Of a stretch of DNA of 64,000 nucleotides, positions 39,102 to 47,316 are shown in pieces. The DNA lies in the NCBI RefSeq assembly GCF_002355155.1, contig NZ_AP017369.1:2666001-2730000 (forward strand). The letters run 5' to 3'. Made by a program: the position numbers and the translations under genes. This DNA comes from Corynebacterium suranareeae (GTDB lineage Bacteria; Actinomycetota; Actinomycetes; Mycobacteriales; Mycobacteriaceae). How positions within the stretch are numbered: the first letter of the stretch is position 1; each line of letters starts with the position of its first letter. A model generated the notes under the pieces. The model worked only from the letters and a program-made list of their open reading frames with translations, was not told the DNA's origin and ran no database searches.

Positions 39102-40576
39102 GAGTTTTGGTGAACTAGTGGCAGCGTAATCCTGATTTTAGTTCCACGAGGTTCATTAGGCTCATAAGTAATGTGACCTCCGTGGCGCTGAACAATATGT
39201 TCAGAAATAATCAACCCAATGCCAGAGCCATCCTCCTTTGAGCTAAATGCTCCTGCTGCCAACAGATCAGCAGGAACCCCATCCATCCCCCGGCCTCGAT
39301 CACAAACAAGAATGGACACCGTGTCACCATCACTTTCGGTGCGTAACTCCATCAGTTTGTCTTCTGTTGTAGGCAAAACGACCTCTTCGAGGGCATTCAT
39401 ACAAATATTGATGATCACCTGACCAATAAGCACGCTCTCCCCCTCGACTAAGAGCTCTCCTGGAAGCAGATCATCATGAATGATCACACCTTTTTCTTCC
39501 GCTCTCAGTCGAGCAAAGTACAAGCTTTCCTCCACCTCCCGGGTCAAATCAAACACCGACGTAGTGCTCTCAATTCTGCGGACATAGCGTTTGACCGATG
39601 TGACAATCTCAGAAGCCCGCACCAGCTGTTTTCTAGCCTGCTCAATGCCGTACGTTACCTCCGGCAACTCCTGATCCTTGGGAATCCTTTTCAGCACACC
39701 ACTTAGATAATTCGTCGCGGCAGCAAGAGGCTGTCCTAACTCATGCGCAAGGATCATCGCCATATCCCCCATGGCGTTGTATCTGCTTAAATACTGCAAA
39801 TTAGCCATCTGATGAGCGTTTCGCTTTTCCCACTCCACCTTGTCAGAGATATCCCTAACAGTAAGTACACGAAACGTCTTTCCGGTATCAACAACGTTGT
39901 CTAAAAAGCCAGCTAACCAGCGCAAAGTACCATACTTGTTGCTTACTTTGATCCGGACATCTAAAGATCCATCCGGCTTTTCCATCTGCAATTTGGCTTC
40001 TTCAGAATCTAGATCTACATCAGTTTCCCCGAGTTCACGAAGATTCTTATTGAGAATTTCCGAAACTGAAAAACCAAACAGACTCGCTGCCAAAGGCGAC
40101 GCATCTTCAACCTTATTTTCGCTATTAAGCAGCAAAATTCCCGACGATGTATGCCGCATGAGCCTATCCATCGTTTCTTCAACCCACGTGGAAGGCTCCG
40201 GCGGTGCTTCAGTACCACCAAGAATGCGAAACTTAACCACCAGAACTTTTCCGACTTCTTCAAGCTCATACACAGTCGCCGTTGCTTCAGTTAGAAAGTC
40301 CACCCCATTTCGGTCGCGGTATTTCCAAAACCTACGATTAGACCCCTCCACAACAGCAGTCTGCAACCAAGCAATACCCATCTCGCGCCGATAGTTAGGG
40401 TCTTGAGAACTCATATGATGCGCCTTCAGCGCCCGCAGTTCATCAACTGAATACTTAAAGGCTTCACATGCTTTTTCGTTGGCCCAAAGAATGTTCTTGG
40501 ACTGCAACTCGTGCACAAGCCATCCGAGGTCCGAACTATTAGCCATGGTTTGGAAGGTTTCGTCGATAAGCGTCAT
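39098..40576 (-). CDS. Soluble double-PAS sensor histidine kinase
   Basis: 492-residue sensor kinase without membrane segments, so it should sense a cytoplasmic signal. PAS domain 1 spans about 12-118 and PAS domain 2 about 135-248; the dimerisation/phosphoacceptor domain has His278 in MILAHELGQPL; the ATPase domain has the N-box INICMNALEE (near 394), DRGRG (426-430) and GSGIGL (450-455). This resembles FixL and the cytosolic aromatic sensors TodS, TutC and StyS, but lacks their second kinase and receiver modules. It is divergent from iacA; the matching FixJ-type regulator is at 46.4-47.0 kb on the other side of the operon. The likely role is control of iac genes by auxin or an intermediate (inference). 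Confidence 0.85.
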   Translation of the reverse strand: MTLIDETFQTMANSSDLGWLVHELQSKNILWANEKACEAFKYSVDELRALKAHHMSSQDPNYRREMGIAWLQTAVVEGSNRRFWKYRDRNGVDFLTEATATVYELEEVGKVLVVKFRILGGTEAPPEPSTWVEETMDRLMRHTSSGILLLNSENKVEDASPLAASLFGFSVSEILNKNLRELGETDVDLDSEEAKLQMEKPDGSLDVRIKVSNKYGTLRWLAGFLDNVVDTGKTFRVLTVRDISDKVEWEKRNAHQMANLQYLSRYNAMGDMAMILAHELGQPLAAATNYLSGVLKRIPKDQELPEVTYGIEQARKQLVRASEIVTSVKRYVRRIESTTSVFDLTREVEESLYFARLRAEEKGVIIHDDLLPGELLVEGESVLIGQVIINICMNALEEVVLPTTEDKLMELRTESDGDTVSILVCDRGRGMDGVPADLLAAGAFSSKEDGSGIGLIISEHIVQRHGGHITYEPNEPRGTKIRITLPLVHQNS

Positions 40577-40732
40577 GGCATCACTATAAGCACTCCCGTG
40601 GCGTTACCGGACCGTATTTGCACAGCAATATTTCCCCTACCTGCAGATTTGCGAAAACCGCTAAAGAAATCCTTAACCGTGACGCAGGTTTCTCCAATAC
40701 CGACTGTGTGAGAAGCAGCATAATCTCCAATT
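40577..40732. promoter_or_regulatory. Divergent kinase-iacA control region
   Basis: 156 bp between the sensor kinase and the iacABCDEF operon. It holds the 9-mer CCCCTACCT (40634-40642), also present before the island MFS gene at 48800-48808. This may be a response-regulator box; the match is short. Confidence 0.4.
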
Positions 40733-41953
40733 ATGTCAACATCCATAAAAACAACCAGCCAACCCCACGCAGGAGGACAATTGTTACTCGACAGAGTCGA
40801 TCTCACAATTACCGCCGAACCTCCCGGTGCATCCCGGGACGCAGCATTCGACCACGCACTAGAAGTACTTCGCCAGCGCCGTGATGAATTCCGCGAACTC
40901 GGATACGTGCCCAAGGAATACATCAACCTTCTAAAAAAAGCTGGTATATACAGGGCATCCACCCCAGCCACATTCGGTGGAGAACCACAGCCACCAGCAG
41001 AGTTCCTCGAACAAATCGAAGAGATCTCCACCATCGATCCAGCAACCGGTTGGGTAGCCAGCTTCGGTTCCGCCCTCACCTACTTCTCCGCACTGCCATA
41101 CAGCACTCAAGAAAAACTATATAAAAAGGGCATTGACCTCACCTTCGCCGGTGGCATGTTCCCCATGGTGGAAGCCGAAAAAGTGGAAGGTGGATACATT
41201 GCAAGTGGTCAATGGATGTTCGCTAGTGGTTGCGCCGGAGCAGATATCTTAGGCATCGGGCTTAAAGGTGGTCCCGAAACTGAAGGGAAACCAGTCACTG
41301 CCCTAGTCCACCCCGACGATGTGGAAATAGTAGAAAACTGGGATGTCGCCGGAATGCGGTCCACAGGATCAAACAATGTGGTGGTCAAAGACCTTTTCAT
41401 TCCAGAGGAATACACCTTCATCAGGGGAGGTACCCCAACGATTGAAGAACCACTCACCCGATACCCAGCTTTAGCTTATGCCGCACAAGTCCTCGCAGTC
41501 ACCACACTCGGTGCTGGTCGAGGTGCATTGGACTATATCCGCGACCAAGGTGCAGGCACAAAATCAGTAACCGGAGGGGCAGCAAAAGGCAACCGCAGCG
41601 TCTACAAATTAGGGCTTGCCCACGCTGAAGCAGAACTGCGATCCGCACGATCTTACTTCTATGAAACCACCAGAGACGTCTGGCAAAAGGCAGTCGATGA
41701 CACTCCAATTACCACCGAAGACATCGTCTATCTACGAATCGCCGCCACCCATGCGGCACAAGCTGGGCGTAAAGCAGTACTTGCAGCATTTGATCTGGCT
41801 GGCACGGGCGCTATTTACAATTCCCACCCACTACAGCGCTTCCTACAAGACGGCCTTGTCCCAGCACAGCACGCCATGCTGCAAGAAAACACCTTAGAAG
41901 CAAGTGGTGCCCTACTCATGGGCTTTGAAGCCGGCATTCCTAGCTTCCCCTGA
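40733..41953 (+). CDS. iacA: IacA-like flavin-dependent monooxygenase (acyl-CoA dehydrogenase fold)
   Basis: 406-residue protein of the acyl-CoA dehydrogenase superfamily, group D flavin monooxygenase branch (like HsaA and IifC). In the iac pathway IacA starts attack on indole-3-acetic acid at the indole ring, using reduced flavin from IacG. Visible features: GYVPKEYINLLKKAGIYR, ATGWVASFGSALTYF, GQWMFASGCAGADI and the C-terminal helix bundle with ETTRDVWQKA. ATG 40733 has no clear ribosome site, whereas AGGAGG at 40771-40776 sits just before an in-frame TTG at 40781, an alternative start. It heads iacABCDEF. The role is assigned mainly from the exact iac gene set around it. Confidence 0.78.
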   Translation: MSTSIKTTSQPHAGGQLLLDRVDLTITAEPPGASRDAAFDHALEVLRQRRDEFRELGYVPKEYINLLKKAGIYRASTPATFGGEPQPPAEFLEQIEEISTIDPATGWVASFGSALTYFSALPYSTQEKLYKKGIDLTFAGGMFPMVEAEKVEGGYIASGQWMFASGCAGADILGIGLKGGPETEGKPVTALVHPDDVEIVENWDVAGMRSTGSNNVVVKDLFIPEEYTFIRGGTPTIEEPLTRYPALAYAAQVLAVTTLGAGRGALDYIRDQGAGTKSVTGGAAKGNRSVYKLGLAHAEAELRSARSYFYETTRDVWQKAVDDTPITTEDIVYLRIAATHAAQAGRKAVLAAFDLAGTGAIYNSHPLQRFLQDGLVPAQHAMLQENTLEASGALLMGFEAGIPSFP

Positions 41954-41981
41954 TCACTCACATTTTAAAAGGAGATTTCCT

Positions 41982-42344
41982 ATGTCTGACACTCCCTTAA
42001 GAACGCTATTCTGCCTGGGAAACAATCAAAATTTCTTTGACCTACCCAAGGCCGATATCGGACCAGTGTGGATCGCCACCCAGACATTTCTCACCCAACT
42101 GCGTGACCTCGATGGCGTATCCATCATCGGAACCTTCGACGATGACTCCCACATGGTTGGTCCCTCAGACGGTTGGCCTTGGACTTTTTACGTCCTAGCC
42201 GACGTCAAAGACCAACCCACAGTCAAAGAAGCCTGCAACCTTCTCCGCACAATCATGGTCGGTGAACACGCCCTGTGGCGTTACTTCAAAATCGAAGCAC
42301 GCATGGGCCGAGAATTAACCATCCGCGACGACGTTGCTATCTAA
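41982..42344 (+). CDS. iacB: IacB-like small protein
   Basis: 120-residue protein with alpha/beta content suggesting a ferredoxin-like dimeric barrel: FCLGNNQNFFDLPKADIG, then GTFDDDSHMVGPSDGWPW and a C-terminal RMGRELTIRDDVAI. I assign it as IacB because a small protein of this kind sits next to iacA in known auxin-degradation clusters; its biochemical job there is not settled. ATG 41982 is preceded by AAAAGGAG. An upstream in-frame extension overlaps iacA and is artefactual. No cofactor or catalytic motif is recognisable. Confidence 0.65.
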   Translation: MSDTPLRTLFCLGNNQNFFDLPKADIGPVWIATQTFLTQLRDLDGVSIIGTFDDDSHMVGPSDGWPWTFYVLADVKDQPTVKEACNLLRTIMVGEHALWRYFKIEARMGRELTIRDDVAI

Positions 42345-42400
42345 TTGCCGTCTTTTGATTGCAGGCATCTCGTCTGAACACAAAACTGAAAGGACTCACC

Positions 42401-43678
42401 ATGACCACCACAACCAGCAACCGCACCCGATTCTCAGATCTGGTAGAAGATGACCGGGTAGCCGGTCAGCTTTACACCGACCCAGAAATCTTCAAAGAGG
42501 AAATGGAAAAAATTTTCTACAAAACCTGGGTCTGGGTTGCACATGAAAGTGAAATTCCTGAAGCCGGATCATTTAAAACGACGTGGGTTGGCGACCAACC
42601 AGTCATTGTGAACCGTGACCGAAAAGGAAATTTCAACACCTTGCTAAACCGCTGCCGCCACCGCGGAGCAACCGTGTGCGACCAGCGAAAAGGCAAAGCA
42701 AATGGATTCACCTGCCCGTACCACAACTGGTCATACACACACGATGGAAGACTTCGTGGCGTTCCCTACCCTGACGGCTATGAAGGTGTGTTGAAAAAAG
42801 AAGAGCTAGGTCTGCAGACTCTACGCACTGAAAGCTACCTAGGCATGATCTTTGCGACCTTCAATGAAGAGATCGAACCTCTAGAAGATCACCTCGGCGA
42901 TGCAAAGATCTGGATGGAACGATTCCTCAAGCAAACCAACGGATTTCCTTGCAAGGTCATCGGAGCACATAAATTCCGCTTCAAGGGCAACTGGAAAATC
43001 CAGCTTGAAAACACCACGGACGGTTACCACTTCCCCATGGTGCACAAGTCATGGATGGCTTCTGTCGATGCTGAAACTGCAGACATGATGTCATTCATGG
43101 ACGATCCAGAAGCAGTAACTCATGCGCTAGGAAACGGACACAGCGTTGGCATCATGGCCACCGCCCACGTCGACCTAGATGAAGATGACGGCACCGAAGA
43201 AATTCAACCCCGATTCAACCACCTCGTAAAAGAACTAGAAGAAGCTGGCGAAAGCCCCGAGCGAATCCGACGATTCATGCGCTCAATGCACGGCTGTGGA
43301 TTCAACCTCAACATGTTCCCCAATATCGCCATGTCCTCCTCGTTCTTCCGCGTCCTAATCCCCATCTCTGTCGATGAAACCGAAATCTGGCACATGGCCA
43401 TCGGCATGGACGGCGGCCCAGAAAGCATCAACCAGGAAAGGCTTCGCATTCACGAGCATTTCCAAGGACCATTCGGATTCGGAAGTCCTGATGATGCCGA
43501 AGGCTGGGACCGAGTACAAATCGGTGCCGGAGGCAACCCGAAGATGCCAATCCTGATCAACCGCGGACTTGAACGCGAATACACCACCGAAGAAAACTGG
43601 CCTACCTCCCATGTCACCGATGAAACAGGCATGCGCGAGGCATACTACAAGTGGAAGAAGCTGATGAGCAATGACTAA
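42401..43678 (+). CDS. iacC: Rieske oxygenase alpha subunit, IacC-like
   Basis: 425-residue ring-hydroxylating oxygenase large subunit. Rieske ligands: CRHRGATVC and CPYHNWSY. The mononuclear-iron region reads ENTTDGYHFPMVHKSW, with the conserved pair of His. It is a paralogue of BenA but clearly distinct in sequence. In the iac pathway IacC acts after ring oxidation, on the route from the oxidised indole to catechol. ATG 42401 follows GAAAGGACTC. Its stop overlaps the start of the small subunit by eight bases. Benzoate- or anthranilate-type activity is a formal alternative, but the neighbours favour iac. Confidence 0.8.
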   Translation: MTTTTSNRTRFSDLVEDDRVAGQLYTDPEIFKEEMEKIFYKTWVWVAHESEIPEAGSFKTTWVGDQPVIVNRDRKGNFNTLLNRCRHRGATVCDQRKGKANGFTCPYHNWSYTHDGRLRGVPYPDGYEGVLKKEELGLQTLRTESYLGMIFATFNEEIEPLEDHLGDAKIWMERFLKQTNGFPCKVIGAHKFRFKGNWKIQLENTTDGYHFPMVHKSWMASVDAETADMMSFMDDPEAVTHALGNGHSVGIMATAHVDLDEDDGTEEIQPRFNHLVKELEEAGESPERIRRFMRSMHGCGFNLNMFPNIAMSSSFFRVLIPISVDETEIWHMAIGMDGGPESINQERLRIHEHFQGPFGFGSPDDAEGWDRVQIGAGGNPKMPILINRGLEREYTTEENWPTSHVTDETGMREAYYKWKKLMSND

Positions 43679-44195
43679 TACCACCCTCCAATCCGAACTG
43701 ACCAACACCAGCTTCCTTAATGATGACCGCGTACTACGCGCCATCCAGCTGATCTGGCACGAAGCTGCCCTCTTGGACCGTAAAGACTACCCACAATGGG
43801 AAGAACTCTTCACCGACGACGGTCTCTACATCGTGCCCATCGACCGGGAAACCGAAGACTTCCACAGATCGTTGAACATGATTTACGACGATAAGCGCAT
43901 GCGCAAACTACGCGTCGAGCGCATGATGCAGGGCTACGCCCCATCTGCTGTTGCAGCAGCAATCACCACACGAGTGATTTCTCGTTTTGAAGTTCTAGCT
44001 GTGTCAGATGAAGAAGTAACCATCAGTTCTGCACAAATTATTACCGCCTACAAGCGTCACAACACTGATGTGCTTGGCGCAGACCTCACCCACCGAATCA
44101 GGTTTGCTGAAGATGGATCAGGGAAAATCGTGCAGAAAGTTGCACGCATGATCAACAGCGAAGACGCCATCAACGCCGCTGGGTTCTTCATCTAA
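43671..44195 (+). CDS. iacD: Rieske oxygenase beta subunit, IacD-like
   Basis: 174-residue small oxygenase subunit with the NTF2-like fold: IWHEAALLDRKDYPQWEELF near residue 25 and DDGLYIVPIDRE. It parallels BenB in this window. The start ATG 43671 overlaps the end of iacC by eight bases, giving coupled synthesis of the two oxygenase subunits. It has no catalytic metal site of its own, as expected. Confidence 0.8.
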   Translation: MTNTTLQSELTNTSFLNDDRVLRAIQLIWHEAALLDRKDYPQWEELFTDDGLYIVPIDRETEDFHRSLNMIYDDKRMRKLRVERMMQGYAPSAVAAAITTRVISRFEVLAVSDEEVTISSAQIITAYKRHNTDVLGADLTHRIRFAEDGSGKIVQKVARMINSEDAINAAGFFI

Positions 44196-44219
44196 AGAGC
44201 TCTAAAGTTAAGGAAACTA

Positions 44220-44969
44220 ATGACTGAAAATACCCAGAAAATTGCGCTGGTAACAGGTGCAGCTGGTGGTTTAGGCAGCTACATCACGAAAAAACTCCAT
44301 GCAGATGGACACAAGGTCGTAGTAACTGGTCTTTCAGTAGAACCCCTGAAAGCACTTGCTTCAGAGCTGTCTTCTGATGGAAGCACGGCAATGCCACTGC
44401 AGCTTGACGTGTCACACAAAGACAATTTCTTAAACGCACTCGACCACGTACAAGATGTTTGGGGTACACCATCCATTTTGGTAAACAACGCCGCAGTTAC
44501 CCGAGCAGCAAATGTCCTTGAGCTCAACACCGAGGATTTTGATGAAGTACTCACTACCAACGTGAACAGTATCTTCTTCGGCTGCCAAGTCTTCGGCAAA
44601 GCAATGGCCGAACAGGGTTACGGACGCATAGTTAACCAAGCATCCCTTGCCGGCCATAACGGTGGTACCGCCACTGGTGCCCACTATGCAGCATCAAAAG
44701 GCGCAATCTTGACCACTACCAAGATCTTCGCCCGTGAATTTGCAGGATCAGGCGTGACAGTCAATGCCATTTCGCCCGGTCCGCATGATGTGGACATCGT
44801 CCACAAAACAGTGTCAGACCGTTTAGACCAAATCATTGAAGGAATCCCCGTCAAGCAACTGGGAAACCCCCAATTCATTGCCAACACGGTCTCCCTGCTT
44901 ACCCAACCGGAGGCAAGCTTTGTCACCGGCGCTTGCTGGGATATCAACGGCGGTCTCTACCTGCGCTAA
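44220..44969 (+). CDS. iacE: Short-chain dehydrogenase, IacE-like
   Basis: 249-residue SDR with TGAAGGLGSYI (cofactor motif), NNAAVTRA, a catalytic Ser in VNQASLAGHNG and Tyr-x-x-x-Lys in YAASKGAIL. In characterised iac systems IacE works with IacA to give dioxindole-3-acetic acid. It resembles BenD only at superfamily level. TAAGGAAACTA precedes ATG 44220. It sits between the oxygenase subunits and the reductase, the same composition as known iac clusters. Confidence 0.78.
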   Translation: MTENTQKIALVTGAAGGLGSYITKKLHADGHKVVVTGLSVEPLKALASELSSDGSTAMPLQLDVSHKDNFLNALDHVQDVWGTPSILVNNAAVTRAANVLELNTEDFDEVLTTNVNSIFFGCQVFGKAMAEQGYGRIVNQASLAGHNGGTATGAHYAASKGAILTTTKIFAREFAGSGVTVNAISPGPHDVDIVHKTVSDRLDQIIEGIPVKQLGNPQFIANTVSLLTQPEASFVTGACWDINGGLYLR

Positions 44970-45003
44970 CCCCCTTTACACCATCTGAACATAAGGAAAC
45001 GCT

Positions 45004-45951
45004 ATGTCTATGAACGAAGTGATTGTCACAGATATCGTCCACGAAACACCGACGATCATCTCAATCTATCTGGCAAAGCCAGACGGCACCCCCATCGGAC
45101 ACTACGTTCCCGGCGCGCACATTGATGTAGAAGGTCCCACTGCTGTAACTAGGCAATACTCTTTATGCGGGCGCCCAGATGGTGACAATGCCTATGTTGT
45201 AGCAGTAAAAAGAGAACCAAGCTCTCGCGGCGGATCTGAAGCTTTGCACCAGCTCAAAGTGGGAGACCGCCTCAAAATTTCGGAACCACGAAACCTCATC
45301 GAAATAGCAGAAGACGCACAGCACCATATTCTCATTGCTGGAGGTATTGGCATCACGCCAATGCACAGCATGGCCAGATACATGGATGTAAGAAACATTA
45401 GTTTTGAGCTTCATTACTTCGCATCCAGCGAAGAAGAAGCAGCTTTCTTGCCTATTCTACGAGAAAAATGTCCCGAAAAATTGCACGCCCACCTCGGGAT
45501 CTCCCGCGATCAGCAAACTGAAGTGCTTAAAAAGTTGGTGTCTAATGCTCCCGATGGAAGCCACGCCTACCTGTGTGGCCCAGATGGATTCATGGATAAG
45601 GTAACTGAAATTTTATCTACAGGATTTTCCAGTGATGAAATCCATTCAGAAAACTTCCATGCCGCAGAGATCGACAACTCCGGAAACACTTCTTTCACAG
45701 TAGAACTGGAGGGTGAAGAATACGATATTCCAACTAATCGAAGCATCGTAGAAGTCCTCAACGAAAACGGTGCAGGCATAGATACCTCATGTGAAGAAGG
45801 TATCTGCGGCACCTGCATCATGACTGTCCTCGAAGGTGTCCCCGAACATCGCGACAACGTTTTAACTCCTTCAGAACGAGAAGCGAATGAAACAATGGCT
45901 GTTTGTGTATCTCGTACAAAGGAACCAAAGCTAGTACTCGATTACTTCTAG
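45004..45951 (+). CDS. iacF: Oxygenase reductase, IacF-like
   Basis: 315-residue flavin/[2Fe-2S] reductase with the phthalate-dioxygenase-reductase order, as in VanB: flavin barrel (about 1-100, RQYSLCGRPDG), NAD domain (about 105-220, IAGGIGITPMHSM and YLCGPDGFM) and C-terminal ferredoxin (CEEGICGTCIM plus a later Cys in MAVCVSR). It should feed electrons to IacC/IacD. ATAAGGAAACGCT precedes ATG 45004. It closes iacABCDEF and is followed by a strong terminator. Unlike BenC it carries no extra C-terminal domain. Confidence 0.82.
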   Translation: MSMNEVIVTDIVHETPTIISIYLAKPDGTPIGHYVPGAHIDVEGPTAVTRQYSLCGRPDGDNAYVVAVKREPSSRGGSEALHQLKVGDRLKISEPRNLIEIAEDAQHHILIAGGIGITPMHSMARYMDVRNISFELHYFASSEEEAAFLPILREKCPEKLHAHLGISRDQQTEVLKKLVSNAPDGSHAYLCGPDGFMDKVTEILSTGFSSDEIHSENFHAAEIDNSGNTSFTVELEGEEYDIPTNRSIVEVLNENGAGIDTSCEEGICGTCIMTVLEGVPEHRDNVLTPSEREANETMAVCVSRTKEPKLVLDYF

Positions 45952-45962
45952 TCCAACTAATT

Positions 45963-45997
45963 AAACCGGGTTTCCACTCTATTTGGGAACCCGGTTT
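45963..45997 (+). terminator. iacABCDEF terminator
   Basis: AAACCGGGTTTCC pairs with GGGAACCCGGTTT (one G-T pair) around a 9-base loop, followed by GTTGTTTCT. Confidence 0.88.
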
Positions 45998-46350
45998 GTT
46001 GTTTCTCCTTATATATAAGGATGCCCCAGCGCGATGGCTCTATACATGCAGTACATCTTTTGGGTACAGCAGATTCCGGACTTAGCTCGATGTGGCGTGA
46101 GGATGATCCTAGCTCCTAGCAAGTAGATCTACGGGCTTTTGCTCCCGGATGAGGACATTTGCGCACTAATATGACCCAAGTCGGGAAAATGTGCCTGACG
46201 CATTTTTCGGTTAGGGCTCCGGTTTTCACAATGATGTAGGAAGAGGCGCTATTTCTGCGCTATTCAGACCCAAGTCCGGTTCTTTATATACGAAGGTGGG
46301 CTGCGTGAACATGAAGTCCACGCAGCCCACCTTCTGGGTTTTAAGACGCT
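45998..46350. other. Non-coding gap between convergent iacF and response regulator
   Basis: Apart from the hairpin annotated at 46293-46333, the stretch has no supported gene. ACCCAAGTCSGG occurs twice, near 46173 and 46268. It may be remnant DNA at an assembly junction inside the accessory block. Confidence 0.5.
46293..46333. terminator. Perfect 15-bp hairpin after response regulator gene
   Basis: AAGGTGGGCTGCGTG (46293-46307) and its exact complement (46319-46333) flank 11 bases. It lies 17 bp beyond the response-regulator stop. There is no T-run on the minus strand, so it may be a Rho-assisted end or a roadblock. Confidence 0.6.
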
Positions 46351-47013
46351 TTAAATTTCCACCCCAAACCTTAAAACATCTCTAACAAAGGTACCGACAC
46401 TATCAGCATCAGTCTTCGACTTAATTCGAGTGCGATGGACATCAACCGTCTTTACGCTCATTCCCAATCGTCTCCCAATGTTTTGGCTAGGAAGGCCTTC
46501 TACGACTAGTCGAAGGACCTCTTTTTCGCGAGTGGTTAACAACGCAATTTTATCCCGAACTTCAGCAGCCAAACTGTATTCAACAAACCGACGTTCAGCC
46601 GATTCAATACCAAGCTGCACTGCATCTAGGAGCCGCTGAGAATCATACGGTTTCTCTAGAAAATCCTGGGCACCAGCCTTAATCGTGTCAACAGACATCC
46701 GGATATCTCCGTGTGCTGACACGAAAATAACTACTGCATGTGGCGAAAGCTCATTGAGTTTTTCCTGGAGACGGATCCCGCTCATCGATGGCATACGAAC
46801 ATCTAGGATCAAGCACGCCGGCTTGGACTCATCGAATGCATCGAGTAGTTCTTGTGCACTATGGCAAATTACGCTCTCGATGCTTGCACTATCCAAAAGC
46901 CAGGCAACTGATTCGCATACTTCAGAATCATCGTCAACGATGTAAACGATGGGATCGATCTTGTCCATAGATTGAAAATCTTTCCCTACCTGTTGTTTAA
47001 TCATCACGTTCAT
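46351..47013 (-). CDS. FixJ/StyR-type response regulator
   Basis: 220-residue two-component regulator: receiver domain (about 22-135) with the acidic pair IVDDDSE, phospho-acceptor Asp71 in LILDVRMPSMSG and Lys in DFLEKPYDS, then a LuxR helix-turn-helix (about 150-215; LTTREKEVLRLVVEGLPSQ, SVKTVDVHRTRIKSK). The FixJ-like linker and domain order fit a partner for the double-PAS kinase at 39.1-40.6 kb. ATG 47013 begins 10 bases after the stop of the 97-residue gene; later ATGs (47004, 46968) are possible. It is last in the operon iacH - 97-residue gene - regulator. Confidence 0.85.
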   Translation of the reverse strand: MNVMIKQQVGKDFQSMDKIDPIVYIVDDDSEVCESVAWLLDSASIESVICHSAQELLDAFDESKPACLILDVRMPSMSGIRLQEKLNELSPHAVVIFVSAHGDIRMSVDTIKAGAQDFLEKPYDSQRLLDAVQLGIESAERRFVEYSLAAEVRDKIALLTTREKEVLRLVVEGLPSQNIGRRLGMSVKTVDVHRTRIKSKTDADSVGTFVRDVLRFGVEI

Positions 47014-47022
47014 AAGCAATCA

Positions 47023-47316
47023 TCAGTCCCACGCAGCTTCAGCTACCCAGTAGTTCATGCCAAATGCACTCACATGATGCTCCCAAGGCGTTGTCCTGCG
47101 TAGTTCGGGCTCTTCTAAACGGACGGATTCATCTGCATACTCCGGTCCATCTGCTTCCACTGTCCAGTGGACCCAGTTAACCTCACGTCCATGCTCATCA
47201 TGGACAAAGAGGTCTACATGGTGCCAGCCATAATTAAAAGTGTCCTCATAGCACGTCAAGAACATGCGGTGGTGAGTAACGGGACGGGGTGGAATTGGTT
47301 TTTCTACAGTTACCAT
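47023..47316 (-). CDS. 97-residue protein in the amidase operon, unknown
   Basis: Not recognised. The protein is rich in aromatic residues and His: HHRMFLTCYEDTFNYGWHH, VNWVHWTVEADG, TTPWEHHVSAFGMNYWV. No signal peptide or membrane segment is visible. Its start overlaps the amidase stop by seven bases, and AAGGAG precedes ATG 47316 by five bases, so it is certainly translated with iacH. The density of Trp and His suggests a small ligand- or metal-binding fold or an enzyme subunit in auxin breakdown. This is inference only. Confidence 0.8.
   Translation of the reverse strand: MVTVEKPIPPRPVTHHRMFLTCYEDTFNYGWHHVDLFVHDEHGREVNWVHWTVEADGPEYADESVRLEEPELRRTTPWEHHVSAFGMNYWVAEAAWD

Noticed and set aside
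42401..44195. Second Rieske pair as another benzoate or anthranilate dioxygenase
   Set aside because: Its neighbours (IacA-like monooxygenase, IacB-like protein, amidase, flavin reductase, SnoaL-like protein) fit the iac set better. It remains a formal alternative until tested.
45998..46292. Possible small gene between iacF and the response regulator
   Set aside because: Frames are short, lack ribosome sites and run through repeats; no coding support.
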